Below are positions 1 to 12,457 of a stretch of DNA of 64,000 nt, piece after piece. Where the stretch lies: assembly GCA_907163375.1 (NCBI GenBank), contig CAJQUW010012527.1:124001-188000 (forward strand), read 5' to 3'. This stretch comes from Prostheceraeus crozeri (taxonomy: Eukaryota; Platyhelminthes; Polycladida; Euryleptidae). Under the pieces are notes generated by a model that was not told the DNA's origin, made no database searches, and saw only the letters and a program-made list of their open reading frames with translations. The position numbers were made by a program, and so were the translations under genes. The first letter of the stretch is position 1. Every line of letters starts with the position of its first letter.

Positions 1-191
1 TGACTATGTAATGTGAATCGTGCAATATATAATTTGTTAGATTATTGCAATTTGATTACAAAATGCGTTCGTCTATGCTATGTTGTGCGCTCCTTGTTTG
101 CAATCATTCCCTGTGCCCTGGTTTCTCTGCTTTATAACAATGCTTCGGTTGTGACCCTGCTTCTTGCACGCTGTTAACCGCCCATTTCCAG

Positions 192-314
192 GCCAACCGA
201 CATGTCCCTCTCAGCGAAAGTTTGCCCTCCCATGCTTTCGCCGCGCGCCAATCTCAGTTCAACAGTTCTCAGTCAAGTTCGCGGGTGGCTCAGGAAAGTG
301 GTTGGAATGCTAAG
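192..314 (+). CDS. AGAP: AGAP exon (Ser/Gln-rich linker)
   Basis: This exon has 41 codons in phase 0, with acceptor AG at 190-191 and donor GTAAGT at 315-320. It encodes a Ser/Gln-rich stretch (AARQSQFNSSQSSS) matching the variable linker between the GTPase-like and PH domains of AGAP proteins. The reading frame stays open upstream to the acceptor, so it is an internal exon. Confidence 0.75.
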
Positions 315-3300
315 GTAAGTCGCTTACTTGGAGAGCCGCCTGCCTCACTGCATGGCTTTGTTCCCGTTGCTTCACTTGTCATCAAAATTAACTTCTGTCT
401 TATGAAAGTCGAGGAGTTGTTTGCTTAAGTCGATGATTTCATCTGTTGCGAAGCGGTCACAGATGGAGCTAATTGCTAATGTTTCTGAGGCTTGGAAACG
501 AAAATAGTGAATGTTGATAGAATAAATAAGTGATGATAGAGAAAGCTATGGGCGGTCAATGGTTGTAGACAGTTGTGGTGCAAGTGGAACATTCACTCGT
601 GTTATCGAATTTCAAAACAGAAATCATCGTTGCACAATTTTCCAAATGTGGAAAGTTGTAATCAGATGACTTATCAACGGATAGTAGACTTGATTTATGT
701 ATGAGCCTTAAATTGTGCCCAAGACCTTCGGGTCAACGTTGGAATTATTTACCAACAATTATTATAACGTTGTAGAACCTTGGAATTTATCAAAGTGTTT
801 TTCTGTATCGCGTTGACAGAATCTCCCGATTAATTTCCGACTGCTTTACGTCATTCCGTTGTTTTTGTGGAATAAGTGCTAGTTAATAAGAAATCAAAAT
901 GCTTTGCATTTGACTCGTGTTTTAACTCAGGTGATCACTCATTTGATATAGATGTACCTTTCTATTGATAGATTTTGCTAAAATATGATCATTAGTATAG
1001 TAGAGGGACACAGGGGCTGGAAAAATTAATTGATTGGATCAGCTGCCAATCATTCCAATCAATTGCAATTATTCACATGTCAAAAGGCGATTTATTGAAC
1101 GATTATTGCAAACTATACAGTGTAATATGTAGAGGCCTACACGGCCTACTCATATTCAAAACGAATGAAGTTTGATAAAAGCATAATGCGAAACTTGTTC
1201 TTGATAATCTATAGCATTCATTTAAACTTTAAATCGAAAGTTTCTTACTGAACATGGACCGATATGTTTCATATTTTCTAATTATCTTCGATTAATTCAA
1301 ATTATGATAAATCTGTTTAAGTATTGAAGAAGCCTTGGTTATTCATTTCAAAGTTGGAATATTATCCAACGTTCTGGATAATCGACGTATGTGATTGTGT
1401 ATCAAAATGATTCTCGCCAAATGATCCGAATTCAATTTAGTAATTTTATAGTATTTTTTAGACACCGAAAAATATGATGAATCAAGACATCCGAGAATCA
1501 CTTTTTTCTAATATTTATCATTGCACAATATTAGTAGAAGTAAAGGAAATTTACAGGAATTTTGATGTTATAAGAAGTTGATATTTCTTCTCTATTTCAT
1601 CAAGCAAGCATTCATTTTTCATGCTAATTAGCAGACAATACTTTTAATGCAAGATAAGAACACATGTCACCATAATGCGAATACATCTGACTAATTGTGG
1701 ATTCTCTGTAATTTACTTGAAATGAATATGAAAAAGTCTAGTATGCTCAATATTGTGTTCCTCAATAATGCAGACGTAAACAAGCAATAGTTGAGAAAAT
1801 ATAACATCCTTGGTTTTCTATTTTCCCTTCATTCAGAAATGATTCTGGATTTATTTAGTCGGTGGAGATGAGTTTCTACTACTGACGTGCAAAGACCCTT
1901 AAATCTAAACTGAGATTATGATAATCTGCATTCGCAATTTATAGACAAATTGAATAATACCAAGAGTAATTCGCATTTCCAATAGAGTCAAATCATTATC
2001 GATTTTTTACTTTAATTCTGTCGAGAATACATTGTGCATAGATTTAAACAATTTGTCATTATATCTAGCTTATCACTCTCCCTTTACATGTACAAGATTG
2101 TATATCACATTCGTTGTATTGCACATACCATTATTTCATACTCTCCCTTTTCAAACTCATATCGGTTTAATAGAATTATTAATTTTATTGTAGTTTGACG
2201 TGTTATTGAATAGTAACGGTATGTATCACATCATAATAAGCTTCTGTAAGATTATATTTTTTCTTTTAGCGATTTTCTGTGCCGTGTTGGGTTCACCCCA
2301 ACTACGCTCGATTCCTCGTGAGCATCATCACTTTCTGAGACATTAACATTACCTCTGTGCATTGCGATATTCACATCACGATTTTGTTTCTTCTGTGCAC
2401 CAATTTAATGCCATGGATGAGAGTGTGCCTCTTTTCTCTTTTGGAATTCACATCGTCTTCAGCCTTCTGATAGCTTATTCACAGAATTCCGAGAAATGAC
2501 GAATTCAGGAAGAATATATTTTCATAACTCTAACAATCACTGCAAAGTGGCGATTTTATGGGAAATTCAATATCTGCCTCTTGCCTCTTGTGAATGCATG
2601 TTGGTAGTATTGTTATCCATGCATATTTCATTTGGGTTTTATAGATAATTTTCAGAATTCCTAAACAATGTACTAGACTTTCGTCTAGACACATTTTGAT
2701 GTGGAAAAATGTTCAGATTCAAAGAGTTTTCAATTGAGTATTCCTTGCTGTTTTCGTTTGCCGAAAAGCTTAGTAGAAATCATATTATGCGTCTCTAGAT
2801 AAAGAAAATGACTTAAATGCATTTATTATGCATCTATTTTTCTAAATTTCATTATTTGAAATTAAGCAATATAAAATACGAGTATATGAATGATGTGGAA
2901 TATCCCTACCTGTATATAATACATTGCTTGTTTTAAAGCATCATGTACAGTACAATTTCAAAAGGATCACAACATTTATAGCATTATGGTGATGAATTTG
3001 TGAATTATTCTATATTATATATTTGACATATTTCTGTCTAAATATTCAATGGTGAAGAATGATTCTTTTATTTGTAATGTGACTATGTATAACTATAATT
3101 ATAATGTATGAATATAGTTAGAATTACTTTTTACTATAAATAATTTTAGACAGCAATATATCACAGGAAAAGTCATTCATAATCTCATTTTCACAATTCT
3201 TCAAGTCAAAAACCTTAGAAAATCATCTTTCATAAAATGCCTCAAAACAGGTAATGCATTATATACAGATATTTCATATATTTATATGGCATGATTCAAA

Positions 3301-6300
3301 AAAATACAATGAACAGAAATTTGATGCTTAGAAGCTACATAAATAAATGTATTAATTAAATAAATAAATGTAAGCATATAGAAATTAAGTCTTATGTATG
3401 GGAGGACATGTGGTAATGTATTTTTCTGCAGCATTTTCATATTTAAAATGTAATTTGATTTTTTTGAATTTTGTTTTAATAATGCATTAAAAAGAACATG
3501 CATCAATTTAATCGCTGCAAATTTCTTCACGCATAAAAGCTGGCCACTTTGACTATTCAAATATTTGTAGGCATTAATGAAAAAATTGAGTGGTTTGATG
3601 ACTTTTTATTAATATAAGGAATTAACAAATTCCGTGTGCAAAGCACCAGTTACTTGTTCCCTTAGGTTTTTGGTTTGCTGCATCATTTTTTATCAAAAAT
3701 TCAAATTTCACATCCCGGTAGTTGCGTGCATTAGAGTTGTTATTTTTTGACGAGCTCTTTAATTGAACCATCTTAATGAGTTCGACAAGAAGCTACATGA
3801 TGAATCGAAAGTTCAGGTTTTTCTGGTATATTTATAAATTCTGTTTTATAAATGGTAAATGAAATTCAGGGATCCATGTGGGTTGCCTTGCAGTAGGACA
3901 AATGTGAATTACATTGTTATGAACAATTTCATGAAATTTGTGTTGTTAATGTATCAGACAATGGTTATTTTGATTGACTGAAATGTATCACAACAAACAA
4001 AAAGAGAAATTACTATTGTTGTAATGAGACCATTCCTAGGAGTAATACATGTCTTCCAATCCCCAACTAATAGCTTGAGGATTAAAAGTGTACATATTAT
4101 GATAGACAGGCGTGATAATGATCTCCGTGTAAAATTTCATTTTCAATCAATTATCAAGCATCGAACTGAAATTTGCATTGATGAGTTCATCAAATTATTT
4201 TAGGTTGCCCGCATCAACAATATTATCAGTCGACTGGTAAGATCGAAGACTCATTCATCATCACCCGCACAGTTTTGAACTATATTTCATCCACTTCATT
4301 GCACCTAAGGATATGATGACATTAAGAATATTCAGAACCAATTACAGCTGAAAATTAATTTCCTACAAGATTTGAGTTTTCCATAATTTACACTCACCAA
4401 TCTAGCTATTATGTCTAGTGAGACAATTCTCCCATCAGGAAATAGATCGGAATTCAGCGTGAGATTCACTGATGCTGGTTCCGATAAGCACGTGGCTTCA
4501 ATGCAGGTTGTCATTTCAATAGCCTGACACTGTTCATGCGTGAATATATGACTTCGCGTGCCGGACATCAAGTTGACAAATTACGTCTTAATAACTGTCA
4601 CAATCTATTGTGATTTGATCTCCGTGATAAACGCTGAGGAAATTCGGTTCTGATGATCTCAGATGACCGACGCGGAAATAATACACGTCTTAGTTCCATT
4701 TTGATCGTAAGATTAATATCCTTCGTTATTCTATTTTTGCAAAGAAATGTTTATCCCGATGACCTCCTCCAACTTAGATAAAATCTAAGCCGTGTACCTG
4801 TTCGGATCTTGTGTAATCACATAAATTTGCGTTTTCATATGTGGTCGTCCCATAATAGCGAAGTGCCAATACAGCGAATTCCCAAAATAGTGAACATAAA
4901 AGTGCCGAAATAGCGAATTCTCAGAAAAGAAATTACATGATATAAAATTCAACACAGTCATTGATTTGTACGGACATTATTCTTCAACACCTGAATCAAC
5001 ACACTCATGTCAATCCAGAGCTCCATGCCTGAATTGATGCTGTTACAAAGATCGTTTATCAATTTTCAAAACGATGAAATCTGTCACAAGTCAAAAGCCG
5101 CTTCCATCTAATTTTGACCAAAAGACAGGTTATGCATTCAGCATTTACATGTACTTAATTTTGCTTGATAAGAAAAGTGATAACAGTATTTCTCATACGA
5201 TGATGAAAGTCATCCCAGTAGCCATTTATAATAGAATATAATGCTTAATAATTTTAATTATTAGTTAAAGTAGTCCTAATGAGTACTGATGGCGTTCTCC
5301 AATCCGCAAGTGTACAAAGGCAATGCTACTGTAACCATTGGATTAATCAGTTCTTAAAAGAACTCAATGTAGCTTTCTCGTGGCAACGAATTAAAATTAA
5401 TCAACTTTGGCCCAATATCTGGTAAAAATGGAAATCTTAAGACTTGTAATACTACTCATTCTTGCTGTTAATATACTAATACCATAGATTCCAAACACTG
5501 CCGTATACACGTTCAAAACAGACGTCTAATATACTGTAGTGACTACAGATGCTGATAGTGGAAATAGAATAAGACAATGGTCACCATAGGTTAAGGAAAT
5601 TAAAAATTGATATTATAAAACAACAGGAAACCGATGAATAAAAATTGGAAAAGTGGAGGTAAAATATGGAAATACAACGATGCTACTACACCGATTACAA
5701 GTGAACTATATCTGACACTACACAAAGTGGATAATGGTAAGAGTGGATAAGTGGAAAGTGGATAATGGAGGTAAACAATAGAACTACAATGACACTCTAC
5801 TACACCGAAAGCAATGAAACTATACACACTATACCTAAGACTGCACATGGAAAATACTATTTCTTCACTTGAATTTATTATCGCCAGTTTCTTCATCCGT
5901 CTATAGTACTTCATGTAATTCCACATTTCTTCATTTGAATTACAATACATCGACCACTACTTCAGCTACCGATTAAGGGATATAAAACATAATACTGCAG
6001 TCCGTCAGTCATCAGCAGGTACTCGTCTAGTTGTGTTTCGACCCCTAACCTGAACGCTCAAACCCAGACGACCGGGGTCCCACACAGTGGCTGACAAAAT
6101 ACTGAATAGGTAATGATATGTCTTGAAAGATATGTCACAAAGATAAATCAGACATCATTCAATTGTTGTGTTTCCCACATGTAAACTGATCCTGTCTTTA
6201 AATTCATCCCATCAATAAATACAGTATGCTTTTTGCGATCCGCACATGTAAACAAATCCTGTACATCAATCTTTGCCTTTTCGATTCCCACAAGTAAACA

Positions 6301-9300
6301 GATCCTGTTCATCCTCGAATCCCATAAAGATGTAATCGCTGTGTGATAAATATGTAATCCGCCTTTACACAAACTTCGCCTCATACATCAAGACTTAACA
6401 ATGGGAGCTCTCTCATCTCCCGTAAGCCACGCTAAGCGCTCTGTATTCACTCTTCACCGCCCCCTCACTCACCTATAGCACATTGATGCAGTAGAAGACG
6501 ATATCCCACATATTTCTGTCAAGTTTTAATAAATGGCAATCAAATCATCAGTTCACAAATACGTAATTGAATTGAACACCAGTGTCCATTGGTATTCAAA
6601 GGAAGGTTAAATAAAAATAGCAACTTGTGAAGAGATAAAAGAAAGCACAATGACTTGAAATCAACCAAATAACTAACATCCGACCTCAACAACACAGCCA
6701 TCAGTAACTTGTTGTAGATATCAATTTCTTTATGACATAATACTGCAGGTATGAGAATTCGCTTTTTTGAGGCGGAGCTTTCATATGCTTGGTCAAATCA
6801 TGCGATAATTAATGATCTTAAATCACAACTGCATGTATTTTATGTGTTCAATTCCAATGTTCATTTATTTCACTCAATTTAGAAATGCGATATTCAGTGA
6901 TACATCAAGGCCAGTTAGAGTGGGTATGTAGACAAGAAATTCTGCCAAGCTAGGATGAAGGCGAGTAGCTCGCTGTGCACTCCTCAATTTCGTTCATGCA
7001 TTGTATAGATGCTGAAACATGACCATTGAACCTTTATGATGAGCATTGATTTGCTCGCGTAGGACGAATCGCAGTGTCTACGGTTGTGAAGAAGTTGAGG
7101 CTTGATTGCTGAGGCTTCGACTTTCAAGCGTTTTCCTGTAAGCGAACGAAAGTCTTTTGTGCCGAGGCACAATAACAGCATCAGATTTTCGAATGATTGA
7201 AGGTAGCATCAACATTTATCAGCAAGAGAAAGTTAACAAATACATTTTATCAATTCAATTTTCTTAAATGTAAAACAATAATATGTTGGATTAATTATTC
7301 AATTCATCCTCTTGACTATGAGATCTTTTATATGCGATCAATAACATTTTATCACCACCGAGTTTGACGTACAAGTGTGGTTTACAATTGCATAACGACT
7401 GCACTAAGTTCAATGCACACATCATTTCGTTTTAGTTACACTTATTATTTTTGTCATTTTCAGGAGCGGCTTGAAACCAGTTACGGCACAAGCATTGAAG
7501 CGCCCGACGTTCCCTTGTCTTCTTCGATTCCTTCTCATCGTCCCAATGCTCTTCCTGCCGGTCGCTACGATCCTCTGCCTGCCCTGCCAACTGATCATGC
7601 CCATCAATATCATGTGCTTGCGAGGACGCCGGGAGCTGCTGAATTCCGTGGCGAGTCTATGTTGTCGAATCTCGAACGAACAAACAGTGCAAGTTGTGTA
7701 AGTGTTATTATTTCTGTCAGTATTATCGTGTCTCCTTGTGTACGTAGATAAGTCTTTTTCCCCTGCATTCTTCTGAAAGAAAGTGTTGTAATGCACTCTA
7801 CTTAGTGGTTTTGTCAGTAGTATATCGCTCAACATATTAACAATAAAAAGTTGCGAAATTCATATCACCTTCAATTTTATTTCAATTATTTCTTTCACTG
7901 ATTTCAGGAACTCCTTGATTCCAAAGATCTTAACATTTCCGACTACACAAAGGCTGTCTCAAGTATCCGAAAATCTCTACGTAGGAAATCTCATATCTTC
8001 GTAAGTTTGTGTTATTTATATTATTTTAAACATGCTGTTATCTGCATATTTTACTTACAACTTTTAGAAGAAGAATGATGATGAAAAGAAGCCTCAACAA
8101 GTGTCATCACAGCAACAACAAACTGACGACAATGTTCGAAGAGTGCCATCACTGGAGGGATGTTTGTACAAGAAATCGTCCGCTGCTCTCGGTCGTGATT
8201 GGAAGAAAAAATACGTCGTCATTGAAGAGTCCAAAATGGTTGTGTATCAAAACAAAAATGTAAGTAAATGCTCATTCAAGAAGCAATTTCCATCTCTACG
8301 TAGAAATGCTAATTAGATAGTAGATTTAAGGAAAATACAAATTCATCAAAATGTATTTCAATGTACGTTAAAAAGAAAAAGTATTTAAAAAAATGTAAGT
8401 TCATTCTTAAAATTTTCATTAAAATTTATTATTTTTCTAATATTAAAAAGCACGTTTATAAAAAGAAAAAATATTCGGGATTCGAAGGACAATAATTGTT
8501 TCGCTTTTGTTCATTGTTCACCAACCAACTATTTATTTGTCAATTCATTGGCATTGGCGAATTCTCAGTTCCAATAGTACATATTTTATATGCAAAACAA
8601 TCGAAATAATATCTTATAGCTCTTAAATGTCTTGACTCACATTCATTGTACTGTATTATTATACTTCTCTTATTTAGAACTTTTGTCAACTGCAATAAAT
8701 CTCTCACAACTAGTGAGACTCTTTAAGTAAAAAGAATTTTGGGGGAATGAAGTATAAACCTACGAATTAGAGAAGCCGGCTACATCAACATGCTCAAACC
8801 ATCTATCAATAGAAAAATGTAATCGACAAACTTCACTTATTGATTTTTACTTGAATCCATGCATTTTACGGCTGATAACCTATTATTTTCTTTCTGTCAG
8901 ATCTGGTTTGTACTATTTTGAAAGAAGCAAAAATAAGCAATTTTCTGCGACCGTGTTGTAATTTTATTCCCAATATTTCGGCTTAGCCTTTATCAAGGGA
9001 TGCAGAAAAGGAAATTATACAGAATGTCATTAAGAAAAATTTAAACTAACTTATCTATGAAATGCAACCTAGAACCTTTGTAGAGCATGGACATTGGGAC
9101 ATGCTAACACAGAGTTTTAGCAAAAATATCATGGATTACAAAAAGATAAAAATATCTATAAAGGGAGGAAAGCTAAAAGTTAGACAGAATTAATATGATT
9201 GAGTAGCATTTCAGTTGGCCTTGCTTTTATCTCCTTCTTTTCGACCCTTCTTCTTTGAGCCATGCACTGCAAGTGTCGATGTAATATTGACCATGTGATG

Positions 9301-12300
9301 GACTTGTGTGTGATTTGGGAGTTGTGTGTGATGAGATGTTTATAAACTTCAGATTCAGGGCCTTTTAGATGTTCATTAATTCTTGATCTCATTGTTCTCG
9401 AGGTTTCCCCAACATATAGTTTGTCGCATTCGTTGTTGTTACATTGTAGTAGGTATACACAGTCTTTGGTGTTGCATTCTCCATTAGGTATTCCATTCTC
9501 GCATACATCAACATTGTTCATAACAACACTTGTTTTGGTTCTTCTTAAGCAGACGCTTCAATGGAGGGTTGGTGAATACTGGCCGCACATGATCAGAGAG
9601 ATGTGTTCTTCTGACAAGTTCGTTAATCTTGCGTTTGAATTTGCTGTTTATGAAAGGCAAGACTTTGTTTCGCGGTTGTTGTTTATCTTTATTAGATTTA
9701 TTTCTCTGATGTTTATTATTCAGACAAAATGTCAACGAATCGTTAATCATTCGCAATGGGTATCCATTATTCACAAACTTTTGTTTTATAGCCGTTAATC
9801 CAATTGATTGTTCTTGTTTGTACTAATTGTAGCGATGCAGTTTAGTATTACTTGCCGCTTTACTTTCTATGACACCTTCACATACCTTTATGCTCTTTTC
9901 AAGTACCTTCCATGCCTGCATCTCTGATTTATATGCATTCCTTTTACATAGTCTCCTGAACCTGATCACAAAAATTTGTGTAGCTGAAAAAGTGTAGCTG
10001 ATAAAAGCTGATAATATATGAGAAACATCATCACAAACTTGCTTCTTCTCAAAATTTTACATGTACACGTACATGTAAATAGAAAATCATGTAAAGGGCA
10101 TTTTAATGCAAATTATTCTGTATCTGACGCCTATCGGCTTTTAGAAAGAATTATCCATTGTTTCCTGTGAACTTATAACATTTTTGCTAAAAAAATAACT
10201 TTTCAAATTTGAAGATTGCTTAAAAATTTCATTTGTTTCAAATTCCTAAGTCTAGAATTAGGTCTACTAACGCTAGAAGCGAATTCCCTCAAGGAGCGTG
10301 CATGCTAGTAACGGCTAAAGTATTCGCTGTCGACCTTATATATCTTCAACGAACCAATTTAGCAACAAATGGATTCCATTGTCTAACTCTCTGTATCTGT
10401 CATTCTATATATCCTCTGCTTGTTTGCAGGAATATTTGAACAACGGCCGTGGAAAGGAAGTGAATCTCATTCTTACAACGGTGAAAATTCCCGGCCAGGT
10501 GCGTGCTGGGAGGAATAGTTTGATCATGGAGCGCACAAGTCGAGATCCCACCGTTGCTCCGAATGTTAATGCCCCCAATCGCCGACGAACTCCTTCAGAA
10601 AGTGGCGAAGCAGCGACAGTTTCGACACAGTTGTCAGATGCGGGTCAAAGGTCTGGTCAGGAAACTACTCCAGGATCGTTCGTGAGGGGAAGAGAAGTTG
10701 GAAGAGCAAGTAGTCGACGGCGACGGAGGGCAAAGTCTGGCTCGAAGTTCGCAGACCCAAACGCTGGATATGGTGAGAATTATTCCATATTTTTCTTCAT
10801 TTTTATCCTTTTTATGATTTCTCTTATTAAAATAGGTAAATAATCATTATAGTATGGGAAACAGTTTACACTAGGTGAAGAGAAAGCTAAATTCTTAGCA
10901 TTATTTCTAAATGCAATTACTCATCTATTTGGTACGACAAAGATCCTGAAGCCGAAATGTTAACAACGAAGGATAAATAGTAAGCCAGACATGTCAGTGA
11001 TATTAGTTATTTTCCTCCAGTTATCTCCGTCCATACAGTTGTATTGAATCCAAAATATGTAGTCTGCTTAAAGCGTGCAGTTGCTACACAATTGAAAATT
11101 AATTGATTGATTATAGCAGCAACAATTAATTTTTAGTCTGCAGTCAATTTTTGATGACCTCGTTCTGAAAGTATCATTCAAAATTAATACTTTGCAATAA
11201 ATTCACGTTTACAGATTCGGATGGATATGAATTCCTCGTTGTCTCCGCTGAGAACAAGCAGTGGCATTTTGAGGCGGATACTCGTGAGACAAGAGACACT
11301 TGGGTCGCAGCTTTGGAAAAGGCGATCACCACTGGCCTCGGACAACGCCTCGCGGAAGCAACATCTATCGGCGGTGGAAGCACGAATCAGAATGGAACTA
11401 GCTCACGAGGCTCCACTCAAGGAGCAGAGTCAATTATTCGTCAATTACGAGCTGTAGCTGGTAACTCCCAATGTGCTGACTGTGGTGCTCCTGAACCAAA
11501 GTGGGCAAGTTTGAATCTTGGTGTGGTCATCTGCATCCAATGTTCTGGTGTTCATCGACGACTCGGCTCACATATTACCAGAATACGTTCCATGGAGCTG
11601 GACGACTGGAGTGAAGCGAATTTGGCTGTGATGAGGAGCATTGGAAATACATTAGCCAATTCTGTATGGGAGGCCGCCGCTGGGCCTGGCGGAAAAAAGT
11701 AAGTTTTTAAGAAGATTTTACAGTAATGGTTTATATGTCATGATGATAGTTATAAAATCACAATAGTAGTGCATATTACATTCTTTTCTTGGTCTTGATG
11801 TTTTATCTTGAAAACATTACAAACATTGTTATCGACGTTCTTCTATGAGTTATCCTTCGTTTCAGAAAACCAATTATTGGATCATCTGATGAAGAGAAAT
11901 CTAGTTGGATTCGGGCTAAATACGAACAGCGTGACTTCTTACCACCTGTTCCTTATGCAGATGCTCCGCTACAACAGCAACTAGTCGATGCAATAACCCG
12001 CGCAGACACCAGACAACTGGTCCTATGTCTTGCCAAGGCTCCTGCAGATTGCTTAAATGAGCCATATTCACGGCAAGACTCCCGTCGTGCCATTCATATC
12101 GCGGCAACTCTAGGTCATCTTCCTTATCTTCAACTTCTGCTGTGGGTAAGTCATTTTGTTGAATGATTAATGATATTTAAAACAGTTTCTGATCTGAAGA
12201 TTATTTTACTACTGAATACTTGCATGTATTGGCTAATATTATACGAAAAATGTTTATCTTGACAAAACCAATACTTTTCTCATCTTTCTTACTTTCAGTA

Positions 12301-12457
12301 CAACGCAGATATCACCGTGACTGATGCAGAAGGACGAAATGCATATTTCTATGCCATTGCCTCAGGCCAGCCAGACTGTGCACAGTTCCTACTGAGTAAC
12401 GGCTGCCCTGCTGAAGCCTTACATCACAACAGACCTGCAGGCGGTTCTACGGACTAA
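192..12457 (+). CDS. AGAP: Arf GTPase-activating protein, AGAP/centaurin-gamma type, 3' eight exons (5' part outside window)
   Basis: Eight exons join without a frame break into 635 codons plus stop: 192-314, 7464-7697, 7908-8000, 8068-8259, 10430-10772, 11215-11698, 11866-12145, 12299-12457. All junctions are GT-AG. Domain order is a low-complexity linker, a PH domain split by an insert, an ArfGAP zinc finger (CADC, 16 residues, CIQC, then x4-R) and ankyrin repeats at the C-terminus. This is the AGAP order, and the text follows vertebrate AGAP1/2 motif by motif (for example GRDWKKKYVV, LNLGVVICIQCSG, SSWIRAKYEQ). AGAP proteins stimulate GTP hydrolysis on Arf proteins at endosomal and Golgi membranes. 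The GTPase-like domain of the family should lie upstream of base 1. The protein is about the expected length once roughly 200-plus upstream residues are allowed for. Which of the vertebrate paralogues it is nearest to cannot be told here. Confidence 0.93.
5655..5845. repeat. degenerate two-copy tandem repeat in AGAP intron
   Basis: A block beginning GTGGAGGTAAA near 5655 and running through CTACTACACCGA recurs, diverged, near 5764 (GGAGGTAAACAATAG ... CTACTACACCGA). Short GTGGATAATGG repeats lie between them. The repeat distance is about 108 bp. Confidence 0.45.
6171..6312. repeat. three-copy degenerate tandem repeat
   Basis: The motif CCCACATGTAAACTGATCCTGT near 6175 recurs as CGCACATGTAAACAAATCCTGT near 6241 and CCCACAAGTAAACAGATCCTGT near 6287, so the spacing is 66 then 46 bp. 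Read on the - strand it gives an open frame with repeated 'DLFTC'-like text, but codon quality is poor and I call it a minisatellite rather than a gene. Confidence 0.5.
7464..7697 (+). CDS. AGAP: AGAP exon (linker)
   Basis: This exon has 78 codons in phase 0, with acceptor TTTTCAG at 7457-7463 and donor GTAAGT at 7698. It encodes a Pro/Leu/Ser-rich linker with no known fold. It is assigned by its phase-0 fit with neighbours and strong splice sites. The antisense frame is a shadow. Confidence 0.75.
7908..8000 (+). CDS. AGAP: AGAP exon (short basic linker)
   Basis: This exon has 31 codons in phase 0, between TTTCAG (7902-7907) and GTAAGT (8001). It ends in a basic stretch (RKSLRRKSHIF) resembling the RR-S-x-LF segment that precedes the PH domain in vertebrate AGAPs. 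Confidence 0.78.
8068..8259 (+). CDS. AGAP: AGAP exon (first half of split PH domain)
   Basis: This exon has 64 codons in phase 0, with acceptor AG at 8066-8067 and donor GTAAGT at 8260. It encodes a polar linker, then the first PH strands: LEGCLYKKSSAALGRDWKKK followed by YVVIEESKMVVY. The K-K-S...W-K-K-K-Y-V pattern is the AGAP PH start and includes the basic phosphoinositide-facing loop. Confidence 0.92.
8941..9009 (-). ncRNA. hammerhead-ribozyme-like motif at the end of the Penelope-like element
   Basis: On the - strand the core reads TTGATAA, a stem GGC-TAA-GCC, then CGAAA, at about 8997-8976. It is close to the hammerhead core CUGANGA, stem II, GAAA. The flanks pair: TTTTCTGC (8941-8948) with GCAGAAAA (9002-9009), and TCCC with GGGA. 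Hammerhead motifs are known in Penelope-like elements. The first core box departs from consensus, so this copy is probably not self-cleaving. Confidence 0.5.
8941..9966 (-). mobile_element. Penelope-like retroelement, 5'-truncated, GIY-YIG end and 3' hammerhead-like motif
   Basis: A reversed fragment lies in the intron between the two PH-coding exons. From high to low coordinates, the - strand carries a post-reverse-transcriptase segment (RFRRLCKR, then NNGYPLRMI), then a GIY-YIG endonuclease-like domain at 9521-9180 with two CxxC-type pairs, YLLQC, KLYVGETSRTMRSRINEHL and a later His. This order (RT, then GIY-YIG) is diagnostic of Penelope-like elements. No reverse-transcriptase core is visible upstream of about 9966, so the copy is 5'-truncated. 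In-frame stops and frame changes separate the two coding parts, so it is inactive. The 3' end carries a hammerhead-like fold at 8941-9009. Confidence 0.82.
10430..10772 (+). CDS. AGAP: AGAP exon (PH continuation and inter-PH insert)
   Basis: This exon has 343 bases and ends in phase 1. It starts EYLNNGRGKEVNLILTTVKI, matching the AGAP 'KE-(I/M)-DLLRTTVKVPGK' strand, then a Ser/Arg-rich insert ending in a basic RRRRRAKSGSK run. Such an insert splits the PH domain in all AGAPs. Acceptor AG is at 10428-10429 and the donor is at 10773. Confidence 0.93.
11215..11698 (+). CDS. AGAP: AGAP exon (PH end and ArfGAP zinc finger)
   Basis: This exon has 484 bases, with phase 1 in and phase 2 out. It completes PH (YEFLVVSAENKQWHFEADT ... 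TWVAALEKAI) and encodes the ArfGAP domain: CADC, 16 residues, CIQC, with the arginine finger in the C-x4-R context (CSGVHRR), followed by LGSHITRIRSMELDDW. These residues bind zinc and supply catalysis in the family. All key positions are intact. Confidence 0.96.
11866..12145 (+). CDS. AGAP: AGAP exon (end of ArfGAP, ankyrin repeat)
   Basis: This exon has 280 bases, with acceptor TTTCAG ending at 11865 and donor GTAAGT at 12146. It encodes EEKSSWIRAKYEQRDFLPP, the helix that closes the ArfGAP fold, then ankyrin repeat text (AIHIAATLGHLPYLQLLLW). Confidence 0.95.
12299..12457 (+). CDS. AGAP: AGAP terminal exon (ankyrin repeat, stop)
   Basis: This exon has 52 codons and TAA at 12455-12457. It encodes YNADITVTDAEGRNAYFYA and CAQFLLSNGCP, the second ankyrin repeat that ends AGAP proteins. 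The tail after it is short. Candidate poly(A) signals AATAAA lie downstream at 13298-13303 and 13608-13613. Confidence 0.94.
   Translation, partial: YNADITVTDAEGRNAYFYAIASGQPDCAQFLLSNGCPAEALHHNRPAGGSTD

Larger units (their letters stand above)
315..7463 (+). other. 7.1-kb AGAP intron without recognisable genes
   Basis: This is AT-rich intron sequence between the first and second visible AGAP exons. Its open frames are short, have atypical composition and match nothing I recognise. Two stretches of degenerate tandem repeats (near 5655-5845 and 6171-6312) and AGGCCTAC-type words (near 1133-1148) are the only structure seen. Confidence 0.7.

Noticed and set aside
3282-3560. Short intronic frames on both strands of the AGAP intron as genes
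   Set aside because: Their composition follows the AT-rich background. They have no domain, no promoter context and no similarity that I recognise.
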